Shown one piece after another: positions 6,079 through 13,293 of a stretch of 14,475 bases of DNA (positions are counted from its first letter, which is position 1; the number at the start of each line of letters is the position of its first letter). The translations under genes and the position numbers were made by a program. The notes under the pieces are model-generated. The model had not been told where the DNA came from, ran no database searches, and worked only from the letters and a program-made list of their open reading frames with translations. The DNA comes from DASYYE01 sp035946955 (GTDB taxonomy: Bacteria > Actinomycetota > Actinomycetes > Streptosporangiales > Streptosporangiaceae), in NCBI GenBank assembly GCA_035946955.1, contig DASYYE010000400.1, forward strand, positions 1 to 14,475, read 5' to 3'.

Positions 6079-8462
6079 AGGCGCGGCCGGTTCTGCGGGC
6101 GGTGTCCGGCGGGGTGGCCCGCCGCAAGGTGCAGACCGTCGTGGTCTTCACCGTGCTGATGGTTTCCACCGCCTCGGCCGCGCTCGGTCTCGGGCTGCTG
6201 GTCGACTCGAACGGGCCGTTCCAGCATTCCTTTGCGGCGCAGCGTGGCGCGGACGTCGCCGCCAGCGTCGACGCCACGAGGGCCACGGATGGCCAGCTAG
6301 CCGCGACGCGGCGGCTGCCGCAGGTCACGGCGGCCGCCGGGCCGTTTGATGAGGTAACCATCACCCCCCGGATCAACGCACAAGGCGGGATCACCCTGCC
6401 GCCGGTCACCGTTGTCGGCCGCGTATCGCCGGGCGGAGGAGTGGATGACCTGACTCTGGATGCGGGACGGTGGGTACAGCGGCCCGGCGAGATCGTGGTC
6501 TCCCGCGATTCGCCTGATGTTGGCGGTCCTACAGCGCAGCTGATCGGCACCCTGATCACCGTGACCAGCGCGCCGGGCCGACCGACGCTGACCGTGGTCG
6601 GCGTCGCCAAGTCGATCACTGACACCGCGGACGGCTGGGTAACACCCGCCCAGGCCGCCGCCCTTCGCGCACCCCACACGCCGCCTGCTGCGCAGATGCT
6701 GTACAGGTTCCACAGCGCGGCCACCCAGTCACAGGTCACCGCGGACGTCACAGCCCTGACCAGGGCGCTGCCAGCCGGTGCGGTTGCCGGGACAACTTCG
6801 TGGCTCACCGTGAAGAGCCAGGAGACCCGGACGATCTCGATCATCGTGCCGTTCGTGGTGGCGTTCGGCGTCATCGGCCTGGCGATGTCAGTGGTGATCG
6901 TCACCAATGTGGTCAATGGCGCCGTGGTGAGCGGGTACCGGCGGATCGGTGTGCTCAAGAGCATCGGGTTCACCCCCGCCCAGGTGGTTGCCGCCTACGT
7001 GGCACAGGTCGGGTTCCCCGCGCTGGCCGGGGCCTTGGTTGGCGTGGTCCTCGGCAACGTCCTGTCGGTGCCGCTGCTCAGTCAGACCGCAACGGTCTAC
7101 GGCGTCGGCCGGCTGCTCGTGCCGGCGTCTGTCGACATCGGGGTGCCGCTGCTGATGTGCGCGCTGGTGGGGCTGGCCGCGCTGCTGCCCGCGTTGCGAG
7201 CGGGAAGGCTGAGCGCCGTGGCGGCCATTGCGACCGGGCGTGCCCCGCGGGCCGGCCGCGGCTACGCCGCGCATCGCCTGCTTGCCTGGCTGCCGCTCCC
7301 CCGGCCGGTGACCATCGGTCTCGCTGACCCGTTCGCCCGCCTCGGCCGGACCGCGGTCACGGTCGCCGCGGTCATGTTCGGCGCCACATCGGTGGTGTTC
7401 GCCGTGGGGCTGGACTCATCGCTGAACAAGGCGTCGAACGGCCAGTCGCACGCAGCCTCCGAACAGGTGCAGGTCGCCGCCGTCATGCATGTGGGCACTG
7501 GTCCCCAGGGCAAGACGGGCAAGGTCTCGCAGCCGACGCCAGGCCCCAGCCAGGGCCAACCCGTCGTGGCCGCGCTGCAGGCGCTGCACGGGACGCTGCA
7601 CTTCACAGCTGAGGACTTTCCAATGGTCAGCTTGTCGGGCCTGACCGCGCAGGTTCCCACTGAGGCATTCCGTGGCGACGCCGCGTGGACTGGCTACGAC
7701 ATGATCAGTGGGCGCTGGTACCGGGCTCCCGGCGAGGTTGTCGTCAACACCGCCTTCCTCACCCAGACAGGCAAATCCGTTGGCGACAGGGTGACAATCA
7801 CCTTCGGCGGCAGGCAGACCACGGCACGGATCGTCGGCGAGGCCTTCGACCCGCAGGGACGTGGGCAGCCTGCCATGATCACGAGCTGGCAGACGCTGGG
7901 TGGCACCGGCTCGGGCCTGACGGTCCAGCAATACGACGTCGGCCTGCGGCCTGGCACAGACCCGGTCGCCTATTCGGAAGCGCTCAACCACGCCCTGTTC
8001 CCTGGGTGGTTCGCTTCCGCCAACTCCGCCGACCCGTTCTACGCGACCCTCACTGCTCTCATCGGCACGCTGACCCTGCTGATCGCGATAGCCGCTGGGC
8101 TCGGCGTCCTCAACACGGTGGTCCTGGGCACCCGGGACCGGGTGTATGACCTCGGGGTGTTCAAGGCGGTCGGGATGACCCCCCGGCAGACGATGGCCAT
8201 GGTCGTCTGCTGGGTCGTTGGTGCCGGACTGGCCGCCGGGGTGATCGCCGTGCCGGTAAGCACAATCCTGCACGCCCACGTTGCGCGGGCCATGGCCAGC
8301 GCCGGCGGCACTGCGCTACCGGCCAGCTACATCAATGTCTTCACTGCCGCCGAACTCGTGCTCCTTGCCCTGGCCGGGCTGGTCATCGCCGTGGCCGGTG
8401 CACTGCTCCCGGCGGGCTGGGCGGCACGGGCCGCGACGGTGTCCGCCCTGCGGGCCGAGTGA
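6075..8462 (+). CDS. FtsX/MacB-type ABC transporter permease, two-domain
   Basis: This 795-residue membrane protein starts in an ATGA overlap with the ATPase gene. An N-terminal helix (about 20-42) is followed by a large extracytoplasmic MacB-like region. The first FtsX domain has helices at about 254-280, 300-325 and 352-372. A further helix lies near 424-442, then a second extracytoplasmic region, then a second FtsX domain with helices near 654-682, 705-725 and 757-785. The cytoplasmic coupling segments YRRIGVLKSIGFTPAQVVAA and YDLGVFKAVGMTPRQTMAMV are the FtsX hallmark and occur once in each half. Such fused permeases are common in actinomycetes beside NarL-type two-component genes and probably export an envelope-active compound; the substrate is unknown. 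The stop lies 5 bases from the end of the convergent NADAR gene. Confidence 0.93.
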   Translation: MKARPVLRAVSGGVARRKVQTVVVFTVLMVSTASAALGLGLLVDSNGPFQHSFAAQRGADVAASVDATRATDGQLAATRRLPQVTAAAGPFDEVTITPRINAQGGITLPPVTVVGRVSPGGGVDDLTLDAGRWVQRPGEIVVSRDSPDVGGPTAQLIGTLITVTSAPGRPTLTVVGVAKSITDTADGWVTPAQAAALRAPHTPPAAQMLYRFHSAATQSQVTADVTALTRALPAGAVAGTTSWLTVKSQETRTISIIVPFVVAFGVIGLAMSVVIVTNVVNGAVVSGYRRIGVLKSIGFTPAQVVAAYVAQVGFPALAGALVGVVLGNVLSVPLLSQTATVYGVGRLLVPASVDIGVPLLMCALVGLAALLPALRAGRLSAVAAIATGRAPRAGRGYAAHRLLAWLPLPRPVTIGLADPFARLGRTAVTVAAVMFGATSVVFAVGLDSSLNKASNGQSHAASEQVQVAAVMHVGTGPQGKTGKVSQPTPGPSQGQPVVAALQALHGTLHFTAEDFPMVSLSGLTAQVPTEAFRGDAAWTGYDMISGRWYRAPGEVVVNTAFLTQTGKSVGDRVTITFGGRQTTARIVGEAFDPQGRGQPAMITSWQTLGGTGSGLTVQQYDVGLRPGTDPVAYSEALNHALFPGWFASANSADPFYATLTALIGTLTLLIAIAAGLGVLNTVVLGTRDRVYDLGVFKAVGMTPRQTMAMVVCWVVGAGLAAGVIAVPVSTILHAHVARAMASAGGTALPASYINVFTAAELVLLALAGLVIAVAGALLPAGWAARAATVSALRAE

Positions 8463-8467
8463 CCACG

Positions 8468-9046
8468 TTATGCGCTGGGTCCGCTGCTGAGCCGGTGACG
8501 CACTTCCATGAGTGCGAAACCCAGGAGGTTGAGCCCCTGCCAGGTCTGAGGTGTTGCGGCCCGCTGGTCGTCAGCGGCCAGCCCAATGCCCCACACCTGG
8601 TCCAGGGGCGACGCCTCGACCAGCACCCGCTCCCCCGTGGCCAGCAGGAACTCCCGCAGGTCGGGGTGCTGCCCGAACTTGGCCAGGTTGCCGGTGACCA
8701 CGACCTGGAAACGCTCCTGTGCCCAGCGCTGCTCGTCGAAGCCCCGGGCCTGCCGGCCCAGTCGCTTCGCCGCATGAGGGTGCGGCGCTTGCCGGATGCG
8801 CTCGGCCATTTCCGTATCACCGAACAGCCGCGCCTTGCCCGCCATCATGAAGTGCTCCGCCGTGGGGTAGACCAGCCCATCCACCGTGAACGGCGCGGGC
8901 CACCACTGGCTCAGGCACCCCTTGCCTGCCCCACCGTCGGCCGTTGGCCGGTGTCCCCAGAAGAACACGTACTTGGGCTGCCCACCCTGCTGGACCATCC
9001 CAAGCAACTCACCCACGCTGCGCACCCCGGCCGACGAGACAGTCAT
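8468..9046 (-). CDS. NADAR-family protein (YbiA-like N-glycosidase, DUF1768)
   Basis: This 192-residue protein has the NADAR signature: YVFFWGH at 26-32, then SQWWPAPFTVDGLVYPTAEH with the key Glu at 64, FMMAGKARLFGD at 66-77, a central FQVVVTGNLAKFGQHPDLRE and DQVWGIGL near 150. Known members cleave N-glycosidic bonds: YbiA-type enzymes act on damaged riboflavin-pathway intermediates, and others remove ADP-ribose from nucleic acid. No DarT-like ADP-ribosyltransferase is next to it, so a toxin-antitoxin role is not supported here. The start at 9046 is chosen from the family N-terminus, with AAGGCAGG just upstream; 9094 is an alternative. It lies 32 bases behind the AraC gene on the same strand, so the two are probably co-transcribed. 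Confidence 0.9.
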   Translation of the reverse strand: MTVSSAGVRSVGELLGMVQQGGQPKYVFFWGHRPTADGGAGKGCLSQWWPAPFTVDGLVYPTAEHFMMAGKARLFGDTEMAERIRQAPHPHAAKRLGRQARGFDEQRWAQERFQVVVTGNLAKFGQHPDLREFLLATGERVLVEASPLDQVWGIGLAADDQRAATPQTWQGLNLLGFALMEVRHRLSSGPSA

Positions 9047-9078
9047 GCCTGCCTTGCTATCAGAACCACCACCGCGGC

Positions 9079-9984
9079 CTATCCCAGCCGGCATTGGAGC
9101 GAGGGACTCATGGTGGCCGCGGCTGGCTGCTGGCCGAGCCTGACGGCGCGTGCCCAGCGTGCTGGGGTGAGGCCGTAGGCCTGTTTGAACTGGCGGGTCA
9201 TGTGACTCTGGTCGGCGAACCCGGCGTCGGCGGCGGACTGCGCCAGCGGCACCCCCCGCTCGATCGCGGCCCGCGCCAGGTCTAGGCGGCGCGCGGTCCG
9301 GTAACGGTCGGGGCTGGTACCGAATGCCTTCCGGAAGTGGCGGGTCAGCGTGAACCGGTCGGTCCCGGTGACCTTTTCCAGGGTGGCGGCCGGGGTCTGC
9401 TCCCGGGCGTGAGTGGCCAGGTATTCACGTGCGATCGCGACAGCCTTGAGGTCGATCATGGTCGCGGGCTGGCTGGGCCCGCCAGCGAGCACGTTGAGCA
9501 CGCCAGCGACTGTCACGGCGATTTCGGTGCACTGCAGGTCGCTGACTGGCTCCCCGACGTCGGCCAGGAATGGGATGAGGCACCTGCTGACGGGGGTGAG
9601 TCCTTGGACCGGGTCGGCGACGAACGGCAGCGGCCGGGTGCCGAGCGCACCGCGGACGAACTCGGGCGCGAGGTGGAGAATGCGGTACGAAAGGCGGTAG
9701 CCGGTCTCGGCGGCGCCGTCGTGGGTCTCACCCGGATGCAGGATGTGGAGCTGACCGGGCACGCAGGACCGCCGCTCGCCCCGGTAGCGGAATGTCTGGA
9801 CACCGCAGACCGTGATCCCGATCCCATAGGTGCTGTGCTGGTGCGGCTGGTACCCCCAGGCCGACAGGTGGACCTCTGCCCGCTCCAGGCCGGGGGCACC
9901 TGGCCCGAGCCGCACCGAGATCGGCTGCGGGCTGCACGATCGTTCAAGACCCGCCGCACAGGGTGGCCATACCGTGCCCCGCAT
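9079..9984 (-). CDS. AraC-family transcriptional regulator
   Basis: With a start at 9984 the protein has 301 residues. The N-terminal half is an AraC-type cupin binding domain (HLSAWGYQPHQHSTYGIGIT, then PGQLHILHPGETHDG). The C-terminal ~95 residues form the double helix-turn-helix (FTLTRHFRKAFGTSPDRYRT, then QSAADAGFADQSHMTRQFKQ and AYGLTPARWARA). The start is uncertain: 10083 would run deep into the divergent exporter gene, and GTG at 9915 is possible but lacks a ribosome site. The 9984 start has TACCTT 6 nt upstream. AraC genes of this type commonly stand divergent from LysE exporters, as here, so control of the exporter by its substrate is the likely role. Confidence 0.92.
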   Translation of the reverse strand: MRGTVWPPCAAGLERSCSPQPISVRLGPGAPGLERAEVHLSAWGYQPHQHSTYGIGITVCGVQTFRYRGERRSCVPGQLHILHPGETHDGAAETGYRLSYRILHLAPEFVRGALGTRPLPFVADPVQGLTPVSRCLIPFLADVGEPVSDLQCTEIAVTVAGVLNVLAGGPSQPATMIDLKAVAIAREYLATHAREQTPAATLEKVTGTDRFTLTRHFRKAFGTSPDRYRTARRLDLARAAIERGVPLAQSAADAGFADQSHMTRQFKQAYGLTPARWARAVRLGQQPAAATMSPSLQCRLG

Positions 9985-9996
9985 GTTCCCAAGGTA
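9970..9996. promoter_or_regulatory. Nested divergent leaderless promoters at the AraC/LysE junction
   Basis: On the plus strand TACCGT (9970-9975) sits 7 nt before the LysE ATG at 9983. On the minus strand TACCTT (9996-9991) sits 6 nt before the AraC ATG at 9984. The two start codons share the tetramer CATG at 9982-9985, so each promoter would lie inside the first codons of the other gene. No Shine-Dalgarno sequence is visible for LysE. The AraC side is less certain, because a GGGAA also lies close to its ATG. Confidence 0.4.
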
Positions 9997-10639
9997 TTCC
10001 GTGACACCGACCGGCCCGGCCCTGCTGCCGTCGGTGCACTGGGGCGCGGCAGGGACGCTCTTGCTGACCTCGCTGGCGGTCATGGGCAGCCCCGGCCCGG
10101 TGACGGTCAGCCTGACCGCTGCGGGTTCGGCCTGGGGGGTGCGCCGGTGTGCCGGCTACCTGGCCGGGACGATCACAGGTTCCGCTGCTGTGCTGGCCGC
10201 GGTGGCGACCGGGACCACGGCCGTGCTCCTGGCGGTCCCAGGTCTGCGGGTGGCGCTGATCGTGATTTCAGCCATCTATCTCCTGTGGCTGGCCTGGCAT
10301 ATCGCCACCGCGCCCCCGGTCGCAGCACAAGCCACAGGCAACCCGCCCAGTCTGACCGGAGGGCTGCTTCTGGGGATCGCCAACCCCAAGGCGTGGTTTG
10401 CCATCTCTGCGGTCTTCGACAGCGGCCATCTCGTGGTCACCCCGGTCACCGATGCTGTCGCCAAGGCCGTGGCGCTGACACCGATGATCGTCCTGATCAG
10501 TACCGCCTGGCTGCTGGCTGGTGCCTCACTCGCACCGGTGCTGCGCAATCCGCGGCGGTCCCGGATCATGAACATAACCCTGGCCGTGACCCTGGCGGGC
10601 GCCACAGTGATCGCGGCCGTGCACCAGCCCATGACCTAG
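9983..10639 (+). CDS. LysE/RhtB-family amino-acid (or small metabolite) exporter
   Basis: This 218-residue inner-membrane protein has the LysE/RhtB pattern: a first helix followed by MGSPGPVTVSLTAAGSAWGV, where the Pro-Gly-Pro is the family mark; GYLAGTITGSAAVLAAVATG; ISAIYLLWLAWHIATAPP; and GLLLGIANPKAWFAISAVF with the conserved Asn-Pro-Lys-Ala-Trp. Six hydrophobic segments can be drawn. Members expel amino acids or related compounds using the proton gradient; the substrate here is unknown. The start at 9983 gives the expected short N-terminus and has TACCGT 7 nt upstream. The stop codon lies within the first copy of a 16-bp tandem duplication. Confidence 0.92.
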   Translation: MFPRYSVTPTGPALLPSVHWGAAGTLLLTSLAVMGSPGPVTVSLTAAGSAWGVRRCAGYLAGTITGSAAVLAAVATGTTAVLLAVPGLRVALIVISAIYLLWLAWHIATAPPVAAQATGNPPSLTGGLLLGIANPKAWFAISAVFDSGHLVVTPVTDAVAKAVALTPMIVLISTAWLLAGASLAPVLRNPRRSRIMNITLAVTLAGATVIAAVHQPMT

Positions 10640-10664
10640 GCCGTCAGCGACCTAGGCCGTCAGC
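10633..10664. repeat. Perfect 16-bp tandem duplication at the LysE stop
   Basis: GACCTAGGCCGTCAGC occurs at 10633-10648 and again immediately at 10649-10664. The first copy contains the LysE stop (TAG, 10637-10639). Each copy holds a CCTAGG palindrome. It looks like a recent slippage duplication; no function is evident. Confidence 0.9.
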
Positions 10665-10716
10665 GCACGGGCCCACCGAAACGTCCAGGAGAACCCGTTT
10701 TGTCGGCGGCGGGGTC

Positions 10717-10774
10717 TAGGCTGTAACCAGTAATCGAACTCCTGATCGATTGCAGGGACCTGGTGCTGAGGAGG
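10717..10774 (+). promoter_or_regulatory. Promoter, inverted repeat and ribosome site of the DUF222/HNH gene
   Basis: TAGGCT (10717-10722) is a plausible -10 of the actinobacterial TAnnnT type, with no clear -35 at the right distance. AATCGA (10732-10737) and TCGATT (10746-10751) form an inverted repeat in what would be the 5' leader or start region. AGGAGG (10769-10774) lies 10 bases before the ATG at 10785, so this gene, unlike its neighbour, has a true leader. Confidence 0.4.
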
Positions 10775-10784
10775 TGGGCGCGTT

Positions 10785-12635
10785 ATGGGCACGGTGACAT
10801 CGGCGGGTAGCGTGCCCGCGGGACTGGTGCCGGTGTCGGAGTGGGCCGCGTGGGTGCGGGAGATGGCTGAACCCTGCCCGTCTGTGCCGGACGGGGGATG
10901 GCTGGCCGACTTTGCGCCTGAGGAGCTGGCGCAGTGGTACCGCCTCACCGAGGCCGAGGAGGCCGCCGGTGAGCCCGTGGCCACCGATGACCCTGCGGCC
11001 GCCGGTGACCCCGCGCCTGCCGGTGGTGCCGTGCATGCGGTGGTGTGGCCGGTGGGGTCGCGGGCGGCCTGCGACGGGGTGGGCTTCGGCAACGCCGCAG
11101 CCGACCGGATCACTCCCGGCTGGGGCCTGGCTGGGCTGGCGGAGCGGACGTGGGCCGACGGGCTCGAACAGCTCAGCGACGACGAGCTCGGCGGGCTGAT
11201 CCTGGCCTGGCACCGGCTCGGCTCATGGGCAGCCGCGGGGGAACTGGCCGGGCTGGCCGAGCTCGACCGGCGGCGGCAGGCCCAAGCCGCCGCCGGTGCT
11301 GACTCCCGCCTGGTTGAGCACGTCGGGGACGAGGTCGCGGCACTGCTGCGGATGACCAGCCGCGGCGCCGGACAGCAACTGGACTTCGCGATCGGCCTGG
11401 CTGGGCTGCCCAAGACCGCGGCTGCGCTGGCTGCCGGTGAGATCGACCGGGTCAAGGCCCTGGTCATCGTCGGTGGCGTGACCGGCCTCATCCGTGAGCA
11501 CGCCCACGCGGTCGAGGACCGGGTCATCGGCCGGGCACCCGGGCAGACACCCAGCCAGCTGCGGGCGAGCCTGCTGCGGGCGGTGCTGGCCGTCGACGCG
11601 GCAGCGGCCGGGCAGCGGCGGGAGAAGGCGGGTAAGGACGCCCGGGTGGAACGCTGGAGCGAAGACGCCGGCACCGCCGCCCTGGCCGGGCGTGACCTGC
11701 CCGCCGCCGAGGTGCTGCAAGCTGACGCCCGGATCAGCGCCATGGCCCAGGACATGAAGACCCGCGGCTGGACCGGCACCCTCGACCAACTGCGCGCGGT
11801 CGTGTTCACCGCACTCCTGCTCGGCCACCCCATCCCCACCACCCCACCAGTGGCCGACACCCCCACTGACACCAACCCGGCTGACCGCCGCCAGGCTGGC
11901 ACAGACACCGCACCCGGTGACCGCACTCACGCGGCGCCAGCCAGCCCAGCGGCGAAAGCAGGCCCCACGCCGAACGGTGCCGGACTGGGCGGGCTGCGGG
12001 GTTCGGTGAACCTGACCATGCCCCTGGCGACGTGGCTCGGCGCCAGCGACCAGCCTGGCGAGGCAGCCGGGTTCGGCCCGCTGCCAGCCGTAGACGCCCG
12101 GGCCCTGGCCACGCTCCTGGAAGGCCAGCCCGGGTCGCGGTGGTGCCTGACCCTCACCGACCGGGCCGGGCGCGCCATCGCCCACGGCTGCGCCACCACC
12201 AGCAGCGGCGGGGGTCCGGTGCGTGCCCGGATACCCAACGGCAAGCACCTCACGGTGACCATCACCCCGCTGGCGGCCACCACCTGTGACCACAGTGGCG
12301 AGTCCCCGCACTACCGGCCGCCGCCCTCACTGGCCCACCGGGTCCAGGTACGGCAGCGGACCTGCTGCTTCCCCGGCTGCCGCCGCCCCGCCACCCGCTG
12401 CGACCTCGACCACACAATCCCCTACGACCAGGGCGGCCGCACCTGCGAATGCTCACTCGCCCCCCTGTGCCGCAGGCACCACCGCGCCAAACAGGCCCAG
12501 GGCTGGCACCTCGACCAGCCCCAGCCCGGCGTCATGGTCTGGCGGCTTCCCCACGGCCGCACCTACACCACCGAACCCGACCCCTACCCTGACATTCCAG
12601 ATCCCGGCACCGAGTTGCCAGACCCCGGCCCCTGA
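10785..12635 (+). CDS. DUF222 (13E12-type) protein with C-terminal HNH endonuclease domain
   Basis: This 616-residue protein has a DUF222 region over about residues 120-400 (GLAELDRRRQAQA, VGDEVAALLRMT, RVKALVIVGGVTGL, a segment rich in Ala and charged residues). An Ala/Pro/Thr-rich linker lies near 380-410. The HNH domain is at about 520-575: zinc-type cysteines C527/C528, C532, C539, C554 and C562, then CDLDHTIPYDQGG (H543) and LCRRHHRAK (H565/H566). The usual central Asn of the NLAPLC segment is Ser557 here (CECSLAPLC). The N-terminal ~120 residues and the acidic Pro tail add length to a family I would expect near 400-500 residues. These proteins are multicopy in many actinomycetes and their role is not settled. 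Confidence 0.92.
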   Translation: MGTVTSAGSVPAGLVPVSEWAAWVREMAEPCPSVPDGGWLADFAPEELAQWYRLTEAEEAAGEPVATDDPAAAGDPAPAGGAVHAVVWPVGSRAACDGVGFGNAAADRITPGWGLAGLAERTWADGLEQLSDDELGGLILAWHRLGSWAAAGELAGLAELDRRRQAQAAAGADSRLVEHVGDEVAALLRMTSRGAGQQLDFAIGLAGLPKTAAALAAGEIDRVKALVIVGGVTGLIREHAHAVEDRVIGRAPGQTPSQLRASLLRAVLAVDAAAAGQRREKAGKDARVERWSEDAGTAALAGRDLPAAEVLQADARISAMAQDMKTRGWTGTLDQLRAVVFTALLLGHPIPTTPPVADTPTDTNPADRRQAGTDTAPGDRTHAAPASPAAKAGPTPNGAGLGGLRGSVNLTMPLATWLGASDQPGEAAGFGPLPAVDARALATLLEGQPGSRWCLTLTDRAGRAIAHGCATTSSGGGPVRARIPNGKHLTVTITPLAATTCDHSGESPHYRPPPSLAHRVQVRQRTCCFPGCRRPATRCDLDHTIPYDQGGRTCECSLAPLCRRHHRAKQAQGWHLDQPQPGVMVWRLPHGRTYTTEPDPYPDIPDPGTELPDPGP

Positions 12636-12700
12636 GCTCTGCCGGACCTGGATGCCATCTCTCCCCAACCCACGCCGCGCCGCCTGACGTGGCAGACGGG

Positions 12701-12730
12701 CGTCCCGCCGGCTTCCCCGCCGGCGGGGCG
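12701..12730 (+). terminator. GC-rich hairpin after the HNH gene
   Basis: CCCGCCGGC (12704-12712) pairs with GCCGGCGGG (12719-12727) across a 6-base loop. The outer bases 12701-12703 and 12728-12730 extend the stem to 12 pairs with one G-U. No T-run follows, as is common in high-GC actinobacteria. It lies 65 bases after the stop and 52 bases before the operator cluster, so it probably separates the two transcription units. Confidence 0.65.
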
Positions 12731-12782
12731 CTCGGGTCGTTCAGCCCAGCACCGCCTGGTTCTTGGCACAGTCAGCGGCTCA

Positions 12783-12847
12783 TGACAAGCTCGCTTGACA
12801 TAAGGGCTTGTGTCAAGCTAGCTTGTCAATGACAAGGACGCTTGACA
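12783..12847. promoter_or_regulatory. Three copies of an 18-bp near-palindromic operator
   Basis: Copy A (12783-12800) is TGACAAGCTCGCTTGACA. Copy B (12811-12828) is the same element in reverse orientation, with one base changed (its complement reads TGACAAGCTAGCTTGACA). Copy C (12830-12847) is TGACAAGGACGCTTGACA. The core is CAAG-N4-CTTG; B is a perfect 12-bp palindrome at its centre. An additional CTTG half-site lies at 12807-12810. Centre-to-centre distances are 28 and 19 bp. The cluster sits directly before an operon that encodes an Xre-type regulator, so autoregulation is the simplest reading. Confidence 0.8.
12795..12824 (+). promoter_or_regulatory. Promoter of the Xre/membrane operon, embedded in the operators
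   Basis: TTGACA (12795-12800), a consensus -35, is the right half of operator A. TAGCTT (12819-12824), of the TAnnnT -10 type, lies 18 bp downstream inside operator B. Transcription would start near 12831, within operator C. The AGGAGG ribosome site follows at 12851-12856. Confidence 0.65.
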
Positions 12848-12862
12848 GCCAGGAGGCGGGGC

Positions 12863-13081
12863 ATGAGGAGACGGATCATGAATCCGTGCGGGCGGTGGGC
12901 CTATGTGGTCACCGCGGTGGCGGTGGCGGTGGTGGCGGTCAGTTCGATCGTCGCGGCAGTCCGGCAGAGCAGCTGGGGGCCGATCGTTGCGGTGGGCTGG
13001 CTGCCAGCCGTGGTGGCCGGGACCTGGTGGCCTGGCACGCGCCGGCGCTGCCTGCCCCGCCGCAGTGGTCAGGTCGGCTGA
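12863..13081 (+). CDS. Small two-helix membrane protein
   Basis: AGGAGG at 12851-12856 lies 6 bases before the ATG at 12863 and decides the start; a second in-frame ATG at 12878 is possible. The 72-residue product begins MRRRIMNPCGRWA and has two hydrophobic segments (about residues 12-33 and 38-56) flanked by basic residues, ending RRRCLPRRSGQ. The charge pattern suggests both ends are cytoplasmic. I recognise no family. As first gene of the operon it lies 14 bases before the Xre gene. It could be a membrane anchor, or a sensor for the regulator; this is inference. Confidence 0.7.
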   Translation: MRRRIMNPCGRWAYVVTAVAVAVVAVSSIVAAVRQSSWGPIVAVGWLPAVVAGTWWPGTRRRCLPRRSGQVG

Positions 13082-13095
13082 GCTGACCGGCAACG

Positions 13096-13293
13096 GTGAA
13101 GAACCAGGTACGGGAGATGCGAACCAAACGGGGGCTGGCCCAGGGACAACTGGCGGAGGCGATGGGGGTGTCGCGGCAGACGATCAACTCGATCGAGAAC
13201 GACCGGTACACCCCGACGCTGGGGCTGGCGATGGCACTGGCCCGGTATTTCGGCATCACGGTCGAGGAGATGTTCGATGACCAGGGAACCTAG
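13096..13293 (+). CDS. Xre/Cro-family helix-turn-helix regulator (short, 65 residues)
   Basis: The GTG at 13096 begins MKNQVREMRTKRGLAQGQLA, the standard N-terminus of small cytoplasmic Xre proteins. The helix-turn-helix is GQLAEAMGVSRQTINSIEND (about residues 17-36), followed by RYTPTLGLAMALARYFGITV and EEMFDD. The protein is essentially only the DNA-binding domain. No strong ribosome site precedes the GTG, so it may depend on translation of the membrane gene 14 bases upstream; ATG at 13117 is a less likely start. Its probable targets are the three operators before the operon. It overlaps the next gene by 17 bases. Confidence 0.92.
   Translation: MKNQVREMRTKRGLAQGQLAEAMGVSRQTINSIENDRYTPTLGLAMALARYFGITVEEMFDDQGT

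Noticed and set aside
8468..9046. DarT-NADAR toxin-antitoxin or phage-defence module
   Set aside because: No ADP-ribosyltransferase gene lies beside the NADAR gene; its neighbours are an AraC regulator and a convergent ABC permease.
9337..10719. Plus-strand open frame of 460 codons across the AraC and LysE genes
   Set aside because: It is antisense to the AraC helix-turn-helix and out of frame with the LysE motifs, with no recognisable domain.
10652..11926. Minus-strand open frame of 424 codons opposite the HNH gene
   Set aside because: Its Ser/Ala/Arg-rich composition without motifs is the usual antisense shadow of a GC-rich coding region; the plus-strand DUF222/HNH reading is clear.
10785..12635. 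Mobile intron or homing endonuclease element because of the HNH domain
   Set aside because: The DUF222-HNH arrangement is a chromosomal multicopy family in actinomycetes, and no intron boundaries, terminal repeats or recombinase were seen.
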